Shown here piece after piece: positions 8,629-15,643 of a stretch of 38,518 nucleotides of DNA. Every line of letters begins with the position of its first letter. Position 1 is the first letter of the stretch. Source of the DNA: Thiotrichales bacterium (GTDB lineage Bacteria; Pseudomonadota; Gammaproteobacteria; Francisellales; CACEW01). Both the position numbers and the translations under genes were made by a program. Location: assembly GCA_947478525.1 (NCBI GenBank), contig CANJVU010000023.1, forward strand, positions 1-38,518, read 5' to 3'. A model generated the notes under the pieces. The model saw only the letters and a list, made by a program, of their open reading frames with translations, had not been told where the DNA came from and did not search any database.

Positions 8629-8921
8629 AATATTCTCCTCATTTTATTTTATCATCAATTATGATTTTCATAATTGTTCTTAATGATAGCATAAAATTTG
8701 CTATAAAAATATAATTTAACTATAATTTCAATATATAAAAAATTAATTAGTCACTTAAAACGTTCGAGTAACCTTTTTATAGTGGTAGCAACACCCCCTA
8801 CCTGGCAATGCACGCGCTTTTAGCCACGGTCAAACAGCTTCGGATGGTACGGTAAATCATACGATGGTAACAGCTCAAATACCGGCTTCTTTTAAGCGAA
8901 GTGAGCAGTCTGGAGGTCTGA
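8629..8921. other. Non-coding region upstream of the Ala/Gly-rich gene
   Basis: Very AT-rich to about 8760, with the promoter and palindrome of the minus-strand gene, then more GC-rich to 8921 with no gene. A 24-codon stop-bounded minus-strand frame near 8825-8893 looks protein-like but is too short to claim. Confidence 0.5.
8656..8688 (-). promoter_or_regulatory. Extended -10 promoter with 9-bp palindrome at the start site
   Basis: On the minus strand TGC-TATCAT forms an extended -10 (hexamer 8683-8688). At the predicted start point lies a perfect inverted repeat, CAATTATGA-TTT-TCATAATTG on the plus strand (8656-8676). This is a good candidate repressor site, or a 5' mRNA hairpin, for the Ala/Gly-rich gene. 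Confidence 0.5.
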
Positions 8922-9161
8922 AGCTCTAGCGGACAAGCTGAAGTGGACTTTATTCTCAGCCACGAACGCCAGGTATACCCGCTCGAGGTAAAATCCGGGA
9001 CGGGAGCGCATATAAAAAGCCTACAGGTTTATCAACAACGCTACACGCCCCCGCTGTTGACGCGTGTTTCACCACAGCCCTTAGAACAACGAACACAATT
9101 TTTGAATTGCCCGTTGTATTTGATTCGGCGATTTTTGCCATTGCTGGTTAAAACGCGGTAA
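8922..9161 (+). pseudogene. C-terminal remnant of a DUF4143-type AAA ATPase
   Basis: After a stop at 8919-8921 the frame encodes AEVDFILSHERQVYPLEVKSG, continues through KSLQVYQQRYTP, and ends with NCPLYLIRRFLPLL. This is the characteristic endonuclease-like C-terminus (E-V-D-F...P-x-E-V-K-S-G) of the widespread two-domain ATPases with a DUF4143 tail. The P-loop N-terminus (about 300 residues) is gone, and no start signal precedes the piece. The last codons overlap the 3' end of hicB on the other strand, so the deletion that destroyed this gene joined it to the hicAB locus. Confidence 0.7.
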
Positions 9162-9576
9162 TCGCAATTTGCGTGCTGGCACCCAAAGCAGCCGCAGCTT
9201 TATGCAAGGTTTTCAAGGTAAGATTCTTGCCCTTTTCAATATCAGAGTAACGCTGCTTGGTCATGGTGAGTAGTTTGGCAACCTCGGTAATGGTCTTACC
9301 TTGCTGTTTGCGCAGCAGAAACAACGCCAAAGGTGCTGCCACTTCTGGAAAAGGTGCAATTTGATAACGACAATTAACCGCCACGCTCGCTACGGGAAGC
9401 GGCTCGCCTGCTTTCACCATAGACACTAACATTGTACCTAATAAATCTTCTGCATTGTGAATTGCTTCCGGCAACGTCACGCCATAAGTAAAGGCGTTTT
9501 CGATATCGGGAAAATGTACCTGAAACGCTTCACCGTCAAATTCAATAACGGCTGGATAACTGAATTGAATATTCAT
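9148..9576 (-). CDS. hicB: HicB-family antitoxin with C-terminal helix-turn-helix
   Basis: A 142-aa protein. Residues 1-75 have the HicB partial RNase-H-like fold (PAVIEFDGEAFQVHFPDIENAFTYG, then EAIHNAEDLLGTML) that blocks the HicA active site. Residues about 85-135 form an XRE-like helix-turn-helix (KTITEVAKLLTMTKQRYSDIE) for operator binding and autoregulation. The start overlaps the hicA stop by 4 bp (ATGA), giving the hicA-then-hicB order usual for this system. Its 3' end overlaps the tail of the DUF4143 ATPase remnant on the opposite strand. Confidence 0.9.
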   Translation of the reverse strand: MNIQFSYPAVIEFDGEAFQVHFPDIENAFTYGVTLPEAIHNAEDLLGTMLVSMVKAGEPLPVASVAVNCRYQIAPFPEVAAPLALFLLRKQQGKTITEVAKLLTMTKQRYSDIEKGKNLTLKTLHKAAAALGASTQIAITAF

Positions 9577-9755
9577 GATAATTTCACCCCTGTTGCTTTT
9601 TCAATGGATTTTAACGTTCCGATGGGAATGTCTCTGCCGCCATGAACCGGTACTGGAACTCGTCGCTTTGCTTTGATCATAATCACATGTCGACCACCAA
9701 CGTCTTGCACCCAACCTGCCACTTTCAACACCTGAATTACTTGTTTTCCATTCAC
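9573..9755 (-). CDS. hicA: HicA-family mRNA interferase toxin
   Basis: A 60-aa double-stranded-RNA-binding-fold toxin that cleaves mRNA when HicB is lost. The typical layout is present: N-terminal helix with KVAGW, the catalytic His H23 in GGRHVIMIK, VPVPVHGGRDIPIGTLKSI and a short C-terminal helix. It is the first gene of the pair and has a consensus-like promoter directly upstream. Confidence 0.92.
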   Translation of the reverse strand: MNGKQVIQVLKVAGWVQDVGGRHVIMIKAKRRVPVPVHGGRDIPIGTLKSIEKATGVKLS

Positions 9756-9768
9756 GATTTACTCCCGC

Positions 9769-9797
9769 AGTATGAAACTTATCTCAATAAAAGTCAA
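9769..9797 (-). promoter_or_regulatory. Promoter of hicAB
   Basis: Minus strand: -35 TTGACT (9792-9797), a 17-bp spacer and -10 CATACT (9769-9774). Transcription should start about 7 bp upstream of the hicA start codon (near 9762), leaving almost no leader. HicB-type antitoxins usually repress their own promoter, so an operator is expected to overlap. Confidence 0.65.
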
Positions 9798-10075
9798 CAA
9801 ATACATTGACACATCATGATTATTTTAAATACTTTTTGATCAAAAGTAAATCTGTTTTTGAGCAATCCTTGCCTCAACTTCAACCACCAACCCATTATAT
9901 AAAGTTACTTAAAAATCAAGTATATATAAATACCAAACCTACTAAATGGCACTCGAATTAAAAAAATATTCAATAAAATCAAATAGATGCAACAACCCGC
10001 CCAAAACGAGAAAAGGCAAACCTTAAAAAACCGTTATTTATAAAATAGTTAAAAATGAATCACCAGGGAAATTTA
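9798..10075. other. AT-rich gene-free stretch
   Basis: Together with 9756-9797 this makes about 320 bp without a gene. It is strongly AT-rich. The only structure noted is the 12-bp palindrome TTTTGATCAAAA at 9834-9845. No coding frame, RNA gene or repeat array was recognised. Confidence 0.5.
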
Positions 10076-10162
10076 GTGATACACACCAGAACAACCCTGG
10101 TCAGTTTCGTAGTCTTGCACAAACGGTATCAATTTGCGCAAGAGCGAGATCGGATGGGGTGA
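10076..10162 (+). pseudogene. Diverged second copy of the permease 3' end
   Basis: These 29 codons align without gaps to the last 29 codons of the ABC permease (7807-7893). The peptide here ends TLVSFVVLHKRYQFAQERDRMG-stop, and the true gene ends TLVNFLVWRKLYQFAQERYRMG-stop. By hand count 61 of 87 bases and 18 of 28 residues agree, with many of the differences at third positions, as expected for a once-functional relative. Upstream of 10076 the similarity fades and no start or body exists. The stop at 10160-10162 directly abuts the last codon of the convergent gene at 10163. Confidence 0.75.
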
Positions 10163-11047
10163 TTACATATTGTCAAAAACTTGAGCAACTTCCTTTTTGT
10201 CTAACACTTTTCCTGGATTTGCACGCTGTGCCAACTCCATTATTCGCGCTTCTTGTGCAGCATCTTTAAACATAGTGAGAAACTGTGGATTAGATGGCGC
10301 ACTTACCTCACCAGTTGAGAGTGTTGGAGTAGCTGAAATTGTCACTGAGCTTAAAGCATCAACAGAAGGTGCTGGAGCAGAAACAAAGGGAGCCAAACAA
10401 TCTCTAGTCTCACCCGATGAGGAACCAAAACCTCTCAAAAGAGGTGTAGCTGCTTTACTAGACTCAATTACTGTTGCAGCATCTTCTTTTGATAATGCTA
10501 CGCGATCCAAAATACTTACAGCTAATACTCTAATTGTTTCTAACGATGGATCCTCAGAGACCCTCCCTATCCAAGATTTTACAGAAAAAATCTTTTTGAT
10601 TTCTTCACTAAACATCATTTTAGCAAATAATTCACCAACAGCATTATTTTTATTACTCTCTAAAAGTTGCAAAAGATCACTCCGTAGCGCTTTACAGACT
10701 TTTTTCTTAACATCTTCTGGCTTAGCATCTTCTGGCTTAGCATATTCGTAAGACCTAATAACTTCAATAAAAGGAAATTTCCTAACGAGGATATTGAATG
10801 GACAATCGTGTGGATCCCAAGCTGGGTATCCGTTCGTGCCTTTGCGTGAGCCTCTTTGATGAATTATATCTACCTCTTGAATAAAAGGATTTACAGGAAA
10901 CTGCCATGCAAAATTTTCCGCCTGTTTTAACAAGTATTTACGGTCTTCCAAAGGGTTATTTACAAGCTTGGTTAAAAAGCTACCATCAAAAGTGTCATGG
11001 AGACCGTCACCAGGCGTATAAGCTTTGTGCGAACCTTCACCTGACAT
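10163..11047 (-). CDS. Orphan 294-aa protein, possible secreted effector
   Basis: No family recognised. The ATG at 11047 is supported by AGGAGAGG just upstream and by a near-consensus promoter at 11099-11127; an ATG eight codons earlier lacks these signals. The protein is soluble, without signal peptide or membrane segments. Residues about 1-200 are mixed and probably folded, with an AKPED-AKPED duplication near residue 105. Then comes a Ser/Ala/Thr/Pro-rich linker (about 205-260) and a short charged C-terminus (DKKEVAQVFDNM). A folded body followed by a flexible linker and a short tail is common in type IV-secreted effectors, but that is only an analogy. Base composition is AT-rich compared with the housekeeping genes, which fits acquired DNA. 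Confidence 0.7.
   Translation of the reverse strand: MSGEGSHKAYTPGDGLHDTFDGSFLTKLVNNPLEDRKYLLKQAENFAWQFPVNPFIQEVDIIHQRGSRKGTNGYPAWDPHDCPFNILVRKFPFIEVIRSYEYAKPEDAKPEDVKKKVCKALRSDLLQLLESNKNNAVGELFAKMMFSEEIKKIFSVKSWIGRVSEDPSLETIRVLAVSILDRVALSKEDAATVIESSKAATPLLRGFGSSSGETRDCLAPFVSAPAPSVDALSSVTISATPTLSTGEVSAPSNPQFLTMFKDAAQEARIMELAQRANPGKVLDKKEVAQVFDNM
10711..10740. repeat. 15-bp perfect tandem duplication inside the orphan gene
   Basis: CATCTTCTGGCTTAG occurs twice head to tail. In the protein it duplicates a five-residue A-K-P-E-D unit. Because the unit is a multiple of three, copy-number change would keep the frame. Confidence 0.85.
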
Positions 11048-11098
11048 ATTCCTCTCCTTTTTAAAAATCATTAATTAAATTAGCGTTTATTCATTTTA

Positions 11099-11127
11099 AT
11101 TATATGCCAATATTTGCATAAAATCAA
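11099..11127 (-). promoter_or_regulatory. Near-consensus promoter of the orphan gene
   Basis: Minus strand: -35 TTGATT (11122-11127), 17-bp spacer, -10 TATAAT (11099-11104). The start point would be near 11092, giving a leader of about 45 nt before the ATG at 11047. Confidence 0.65.
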
Positions 11128-11186
11128 TTATTTTTATGTGTTTATAACATTTAAAAATGTGATAACTAATAAAATCAAACTCACAA

Positions 11187-11212
11187 CCTGAATCCCCACC
11201 TTCGCGGGGACA
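11187..11212 (-). repeat. Dispersed palindromic element, CCCGCG-AAGG-GGGG type
   Basis: Read on the minus strand it is GTCCCCGCGAAGGTGGGG followed by ATTCAGG. The same element type, CATTCCCGCGCAGGCGGGAG followed by TCCAG, occurs in the opposite orientation at 23111-23135. Such short GC-rich inverted repeats are scattered between genes in many proteobacteria. Here it marks the right side of the AT-rich island. Confidence 0.6.
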
Positions 11213-11238
11213 CTACTTTAACAGACACTACGCTATGT

Positions 11239-11267
11239 TTGATCGAGAATTGGTATCAGCGTATAAT
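11239..11267 (+). promoter_or_regulatory. Sigma-70-type promoter of the ABC ATPase gene
   Basis: -35 TTGATC (11239-11244), 17-bp spacer, -10 TATAAT (11262-11267); predicted start near 11274. The longest open frame begins at the TTG inside the -35 box, so translation must begin further down, most likely at 11296. Confidence 0.7.
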
Positions 11268-11295
11268 CCGCTTAACTTTTATGGATGGAATCGCC

Positions 11296-12600
11296 ATGAC
11301 CACCCCCATTCTGCTCGATGTGCGCAACGTCAAAAAATCGTTCAAAAACCCGGACAAGCAAGAGTTGCTGGTGATTGATAACGTCAATTTAACACTACGT
11401 GAAGGTGAAATTGTGGCGCTACTCGGTCAGTCAGGCTCAGGAAAATCAACGTTATTGCGGATTATCGCGGGGTTAACCTCCCCTTCTACGGGTGAAGTAT
11501 TTTATATCAATGAACAGGTCAAAGGCCCGGTGCCAGGTATTTCGATGGTGTTTCAAAGCTTTGCGCTAATGCCATGGCTGACAGTGATGGAAAATGTCGA
11601 ATTAGGCTTAGAAGCCCGTGGCATACCGCGTAAAATCCGCCGTGAGCGGGCATTAAAAGCGATTGACATGATCGGGATGGATGGCTTTGAATCGGCCTAT
11701 CCAAAAGAATTATCCGGCGGGATGCGCCAACGCGTTGGCTTTGCTCGCGCGCTGGTGATTGAACCGGAATTGTTGTTGATGGATGAACCGTTCTCAGCGC
11801 TGGATGTGTTGACCGCGGAAACCCTGCGCAGTGACTTAATGGAGATCTGGCACGATAAAGACAGCACCATGAAAGGCATTTTGTTTGTTACGCATAACAT
11901 TGAAGAAGCCATTTTAATTGCGGATCGGGTGTTGGTGTTTGCCAGCAACCCAGGGTCGATTGCGGGTGAACTCACGGTTGATCTGCCCTATCCACGCAAC
12001 AGTGACGATGCTAAAGTACAGGCGTTGATTGATGAAGTGTATACGCTGATGACCTCAGCGCAAAGCCGTGATCGCACCCAAAAACGCAAGGCACCCAAAC
12101 CGTTGGGATTGGAGTATCGTTTACCCGACGTCGGTATTGCCGAGTTGATTGGCTTGCTGGAAGAGGTCAACGAATTACAAGAACGCGGCCCGGTCGATTT
12201 GCCTGAATTGGCGGATGAGATTCGCTTAGATGTCAGCGACTTGTTCCCGATTCTCGACGCCCTTTCGGTGCTGGGGTTTGCTAAAGTCTCCGGCGGAGAT
12301 ATTGCGATGACCAGCAAAGGTAAAGAGCTAATTGCGGCGGACATTACCGATAAAAAAGTGATCTTCGCGCAGCAGTTACGCGAATCGATTCCGCTGGCCA
12401 AAACCATTGTCGAAACCATTCATCAACGCACCAATCATCGCGCCTCTGAACAAGATTTTATTGAGATGTTGGAAGACCACTTCAGCCCTGAAGAATCCGA
12501 ACGTGTGCTGACCACCATGATTGATTGGGGGCGGTATGCAGAATTGTTTGCGTATGATTATAACTCAGGAATTTTGAGTTTTGAGGATGAAGAGGCTTAA
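11296..12600 (+). CDS. NitT/TauT-type ABC ATPase with C-terminal AAA-associated domain
   Basis: A 434-aa cytoplasmic protein. Residues about 1-250 are a complete ABC domain: Walker A GQSGSGKST, Q-loop VFQSFALMPW, signature LSGGMRQRVGFARAL, Walker B LLLMDEPFSALD and switch His in FVTHN. Residues about 285-434 form the extra domain (AAA-associated, winged-helix-like; GIAELIGLLEEVNELQERGPVDLPELADEI) found on a subset of nitrate/sulfonate-type ATPases and thought to be regulatory. It probably energises the fused permease encoded at 6160-7893, although an island now separates them and this gene has its own promoter. The ATG at 11296 is preferred; 11281 is possible but lies only about 7 nt after the predicted transcription start. 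Its stop overlaps the stop of the convergent gene by 4 bp. Confidence 0.9.
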   Translation: MTTPILLDVRNVKKSFKNPDKQELLVIDNVNLTLREGEIVALLGQSGSGKSTLLRIIAGLTSPSTGEVFYINEQVKGPVPGISMVFQSFALMPWLTVMENVELGLEARGIPRKIRRERALKAIDMIGMDGFESAYPKELSGGMRQRVGFARALVIEPELLLMDEPFSALDVLTAETLRSDLMEIWHDKDSTMKGILFVTHNIEEAILIADRVLVFASNPGSIAGELTVDLPYPRNSDDAKVQALIDEVYTLMTSAQSRDRTQKRKAPKPLGLEYRLPDVGIAELIGLLEEVNELQERGPVDLPELADEIRLDVSDLFPILDALSVLGFAKVSGGDIAMTSKGKELIAADITDKKVIFAQQLRESIPLAKTIVETIHQRTNHRASEQDFIEMLEDHFSPEESERVLTTMIDWGRYAELFAYDYNSGILSFEDEEA

Positions 12601-13937
12601 AACCCCGTCACCTTATACAACAACGGATGATACTCGCCATACTGCGGAATGCCGGTATTAACGCCCACATACAACGCCGTACCGCTGGCCTCTTGCGCCA
12701 CCGATAACTTCATCGATTGCGCCCACACCAAAGATTTTGACTGCAGCAGCGGCGCTTGGCCGGACAAGGGCGTATACACCCAACCATTGGTCAAACTAAA
12801 GGTGATTTGTGCTTCTTGCACATAACAGTCGGCCAGATAGCTGTTATGCGAACAGAACACCAGCGCGTAGGTTTGTGGCTGTGGTAATGCAATAATGCTC
12901 ATCGGCATTACGACGTTAATACCGGCTTGTACCGCGCCATAATGCAAAGAATCCATCAACGCCGGCATGGTGCCGTTATTGGCGGTTGCGGGGATGGGTA
13001 CTGGGTTCCACAGCTTGCCAATATAGGTCGTGGTGCTGGCAAATAATCCTGAACTACCGCTGCCATTGGGTAAAATCGCAATCACATCGGTAGTATTACC
13101 ATCGGCCTCATTGGAAGCCGCTAAATAATTGGTATTATCTTGGTTAATGCCAAACAGTAACCCAAAATCAAAACCCGCATTAGGATAGGGTTGATTGATG
13201 TGTGGGGTTAATGCATTGACATTGCCCGTGGTATCGATGGATACGAGGGAAATGGGAAATTGATTAGGACCTTGCGGACAATCGACCACCGCAACCGCGC
13301 CGGTTGATTGGTTATCCAAAATTGGCCAGATCATCGTCATCGCGGGAAAAGGCTTACCATACGCACACCATTGTTGCGGATTGCCATAGCTCAATGGTGC
13401 ATTACCAGAAATTTGGGCACTCATGTATCCTTGAGGCCCTGTACTAACAAGCGTTACCGGCGCAGCAATACTGGTGGACACGAGAGTGGATGACGTTACG
13501 GTCGGTGGTAACCATAAATTCCAAACGGCTTGCGGTGCATGATAAATTTGCAGTGCGCCCGTAGCCCCTTGTAGCACTGAAATAGAACCGGGATGATCAA
13601 GAGAAGAAAGATTAATACTAGAAAAATATAAGCTACCGCCCTGATTCACCATGCCGGTAATCACACCGGTGGTGTTATTACCATAAGCCATGTCAGTGGT
13701 CCATTGCTTATCGTCACTAGAATGATATAGCGCGGATACTAATGCTGGCTGTCCCGCACCATCTTTGGCTTGCGTCAATGCAATATAAACGCCATTGCTG
13801 GGCATGTCATTAATCACGTTTAAGTAGGCATTATCATTGCCAACAGGAAGAGTCAGGGGCGTGACCGTCAAGGTTGAATCTGCCCACACGGTTGAAAACA
13901 TCAATCCAGAAAGGGTTGCAACGATTAATCTTTTCAT
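12597..13937 (-). CDS. Exported protein of unknown function
   Basis: A 446-aa protein with a clear Sec signal peptide (MKRLIVATLSGLMFSTVWA, cleavage after residue 19). The mature part is Gly/Ser/Thr/Asn-rich and strand-rich with short recurring hydrophobic-G-x units, as in beta-propeller or beta-helix proteins. I cannot delimit repeats with confidence. Four Cys residues (in QQWCAYG, VVDCPQG, LVFCSHN and LADCYVQ) could form two disulfides after export. No lipobox, catalytic motif or membrane anchor was found. Its gene is monocistronic, tail-to-tail with the ABC ATPase, and preceded by AAGGATG near the ATG. Proteins of this kind are common, poorly characterised secretome members of Legionella-like bacteria. 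Confidence 0.8.
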   Translation of the reverse strand: MKRLIVATLSGLMFSTVWADSTLTVTPLTLPVGNDNAYLNVINDMPSNGVYIALTQAKDGAGQPALVSALYHSSDDKQWTTDMAYGNNTTGVITGMVNQGGSLYFSSINLSSLDHPGSISVLQGATGALQIYHAPQAVWNLWLPPTVTSSTLVSTSIAAPVTLVSTGPQGYMSAQISGNAPLSYGNPQQWCAYGKPFPAMTMIWPILDNQSTGAVAVVDCPQGPNQFPISLVSIDTTGNVNALTPHINQPYPNAGFDFGLLFGINQDNTNYLAASNEADGNTTDVIAILPNGSGSSGLFASTTTYIGKLWNPVPIPATANNGTMPALMDSLHYGAVQAGINVVMPMSIIALPQPQTYALVFCSHNSYLADCYVQEAQITFSLTNGWVYTPLSGQAPLLQSKSLVWAQSMKLSVAQEASGTALYVGVNTGIPQYGEYHPLLYKVTGF

Positions 13938-13960
13938 ATCAGCATCCTTTTATTTTAAAA

Positions 13961-13997
13961 CCCTCCACCCTAACCCTCCTCCGCAAGAGAGGAGGAA
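13961..13997. repeat. Dispersed intergenic palindrome (CCCTAACCCTC...GAGAGGAGG type)
   Basis: CCTCCTC (13975-13981) and GAGGAGG (13989-13995) form a perfect 7-bp stem with a 7-nt loop, preceded by CACCCTAACC. It resembles the very common intergenic element with CACCCTAACCCTCTCCC and a matching GGGAGAGGG. It separates the SET-domain gene from the exported-protein gene and may stop or attenuate read-through. Confidence 0.5.
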
Positions 13998-14009
13998 ATA
14001 ATATTGAGC

Positions 14010-14474
14010 TTACGGGTTCATCAAACCTGCCAAAAATTCAGTACTTTCACGAAATGATTGTTTCCACGCCATTCCAATAATCGGCTTACCAGTAATTGAA
14101 TCGACAAACCCGGCATCATCGCCTTCATGAATGATATGACGATAATCCATGGTCAACTCGGCACCGGCTGGAATATCCTTCATCGCAAACACAAAACCTA
14201 AATGCCATTGACCATTGGGACTGAAGGAATGATTGATATAACACTCATCGGTCCACTCTGGGCAAATGGTATAACCATTTTCAAACCAGCGGATATAACT
14301 TTGATATTCAATGCTGTTACGGTCAAACTGCTCAATTTCTTGGTAGGTATAAACGCGTTTGATGTCGTCGGGAGCCACCATCAATGTGCCGCGTTTTACT
14401 GGAGACGTCAGAAATAATCCCTGTTGAGCGCCAGGGATGAGTGAGGGTGAGACTTTGTAAGGGATTAGAAACAT
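14010..14474 (-). CDS. SET-domain protein, putative protein-lysine methyltransferase
   Basis: A 154-aa protein consisting essentially of a compact SET fold. Diagnostic stretches are GAQQGLFLTSPVKRGTLM (the first SET strand pair), YINHSFSPNGQW (the conserved N-H-S SAM-binding motif) and DIPAGAELTMDYR (the E-L-T-x-D-Y motif that shapes the active site). No pre-SET cysteines are seen. It follows sucB by only 12 bp with its own GGGGA ribosome site, so it is the last gene of the sdh-suc transcript. Bacterial SET proteins act on endogenous proteins or, in pathogens such as Legionella and Chlamydia, on host chromatin. The small size and operon position here favour an endogenous substrate, but this is unproven. 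Confidence 0.82.
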   Translation of the reverse strand: MFLIPYKVSPSLIPGAQQGLFLTSPVKRGTLMVAPDDIKRVYTYQEIEQFDRNSIEYQSYIRWFENGYTICPEWTDECYINHSFSPNGQWHLGFVFAMKDIPAGAELTMDYRHIIHEGDDAGFVDSITGKPIIGMAWKQSFRESTEFLAGLMNP

Positions 14475-14486
14475 GTTAATCCCCTA

Positions 14487-15623
14487 TTAAACATTCAACA
14501 ACAATCTCGCCGGATCTTCCAAGTACTCTTTCATGGTCTTCAAAAATGACACCGACTCACGACCGTCAATAATGCGATGATCATAGGACAATGCCAGATA
14601 CATGATCGGACGAATCACCACTTGGCCATTGATCGCCACCGGGCGTTCCACGATATTGTGCATGCCTAGAATCGCGCTTTGTGGGGCATTCAAAATCGGG
14701 GTCGATAACATTGAACCAAAAATACCGCCGTTGGTGATGGTAAAGGTACCACCCTGCATTTCTTCCAAAGTTAATTTGCTGTCGCGGGCTTTAATTGCTA
14801 AGTCGCGAATCTGGGCTTCAATATCGGCTAAGCTTAAACTTTCGGTATTACGCACGATCGGCACCACTAAACCACGCGGTGAGGAAACGGCAATCCCTAC
14901 ATCGTAATAACCGTGATATACAATGTCATCGCCATCAATTGAGGCATTTACCGACGGGAATTGTTTCAACGCTTCGACTGCTGCTTTGGTGAAGAAGGAC
15001 ATAAAGCCGAGTTTCACGCCAAATTTTTTCTCGAATTGATCTTTGTATTTGGCACGCAAGTCCATTACCGGTTTCATATCGACTTCGTTAAAGGTGGTCA
15101 ACATCGCGGTGTTTTGTTTTACTTCCAACAAACGATTGGCAATGGTTTTACGCAAACGTGTCATCGGTACCCGTTGTTCAGTGCGTGCACCCGACACTGC
15201 TTTGATCGTCAACTGCCCGCCGGTTTCCGCTAACTTGCGGCGTACTGAAGGGCTGGCATCAATGGGGGCATCTGTTTTTTTGGATTCTGTTTTGACTGCT
15301 GGCGCTTCTACTTTGGCTGCAGGTGCTTTGGCCGCAGGCGCTTCTGCTTTAGGTGTTGGCGCAGCCGCTGGAGCAGATGCCGCAGCACCTTCTGCGATGG
15401 CGCCAATCACTTCTTCGCTTTTCACGGTATCACCGGCTTTTTTCAGCAGTTTGCCAAGTACACCGTTAACTGATGCCTGTACTTCCAACACCACTTTGTC
15501 GGTTTCGATTTCTACCAGCACATCGCCAGCTTTCACCGCATCACCTTCATTTTTACGCCACGCAGCGATGGTGCCTTCTGAAATGGATTCAGGGAAAGTC
15601 GGTACTTTTACTTGAGTTGACAT
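14487..15623 (-). CDS. sucB: Dihydrolipoyl succinyltransferase, E2 of 2-oxoglutarate dehydrogenase
   Basis: A 378-aa E2 subunit (E. coli 405) that passes succinyl groups from lipoate to CoA and forms the core of the complex. Domains: lipoyl domain 1-76 with the lipoylated K43 in [11 protein letters not shown]; an Ala/Pro/Lys linker (about 78-118); a peripheral-subunit-binding segment PSVRRKLAE; and the catalytic acyltransferase domain with [11 protein letters not shown] and the active-site motif [11 protein letters not shown] near the C-terminus. The shorter linker explains the length difference. It lies 20 bp after sucA and uses AAGGAT as ribosome site. The third subunit, dihydrolipoamide dehydrogenase (lpd), is not in this window. 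Confidence 0.97.
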   Translation of the reverse strand: MSTQVKVPTFPESISEGTIAAWRKNEGDAVKAGDVLVEIETDKVVLEVQASVNGVLGKLLKKAGDTVKSEEVIGAIAEGAAASAPAAAPTPKAEAPAAKAPAAKVEAPAVKTESKKTDAPIDASPSVRRKLAETGGQLTIKAVSGARTEQRVPMTRLRKTIANRLLEVKQNTAMLTTFNEVDMKPVMDLRAKYKDQFEKKFGVKLGFMSFFTKAAVEALKQFPSVNASIDGDDIVYHGYYDVGIAVSSPRGLVVPIVRNTESLSLADIEAQIRDLAIKARDSKLTLEEMQGGTFTITNGGIFGSMLSTPILNAPQSAILGMHNIVERPVAINGQVVIRPIMYLALSYDHRIIDGRESVSFLKTMKEYLEDPARLLLNV

Positions 15624-15643
15624 AGGTTAATATCCTTTTGTTC

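Noticed and set aside
8240..8683. 147-codon plus-strand open frame rich in Ala, Pro and Thr
   Set aside because: It is the reverse-strand image of the Ala/Gly-rich gene at 8128-8628; GCN codons read as NGC/GCN on both strands. It has no ribosome site, whereas the minus-strand gene has GAGGAG and a promoter.
8825..8893. 24-codon minus-strand stretch containing FELLPSYDLPYHPKLF
   Set aside because: Looks protein-like, but it is bounded by stops, has no start signal and matches no family I recognise; too short to claim as a gene remnant.
9834..9845. TTTTGATCAAAA palindrome as a regulator site for hicAB
   Set aside because: It lies about 37 bp upstream of the -35 box, and a 12-bp A/T-rich palindrome is likely by chance in such AT-rich DNA.
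7807..10162. Interpretation of the flanking permease tails as simple att-site direct repeats
   Set aside because: About 30% base divergence with many synonymous-type changes does not fit a recent site-specific duplication; kept only as a diverged homologous segment.
10197..10751. 184-codon plus-strand frame
   Set aside because: Shadow of the orphan gene on the minus strand, whose promoter and Shine-Dalgarno are convincing; this frame has neither.
13308..13493. Plus-strand open frames inside the exported-protein gene
   Set aside because: Shadow frames without ribosome sites, opposite a gene with a clear signal peptide and start.
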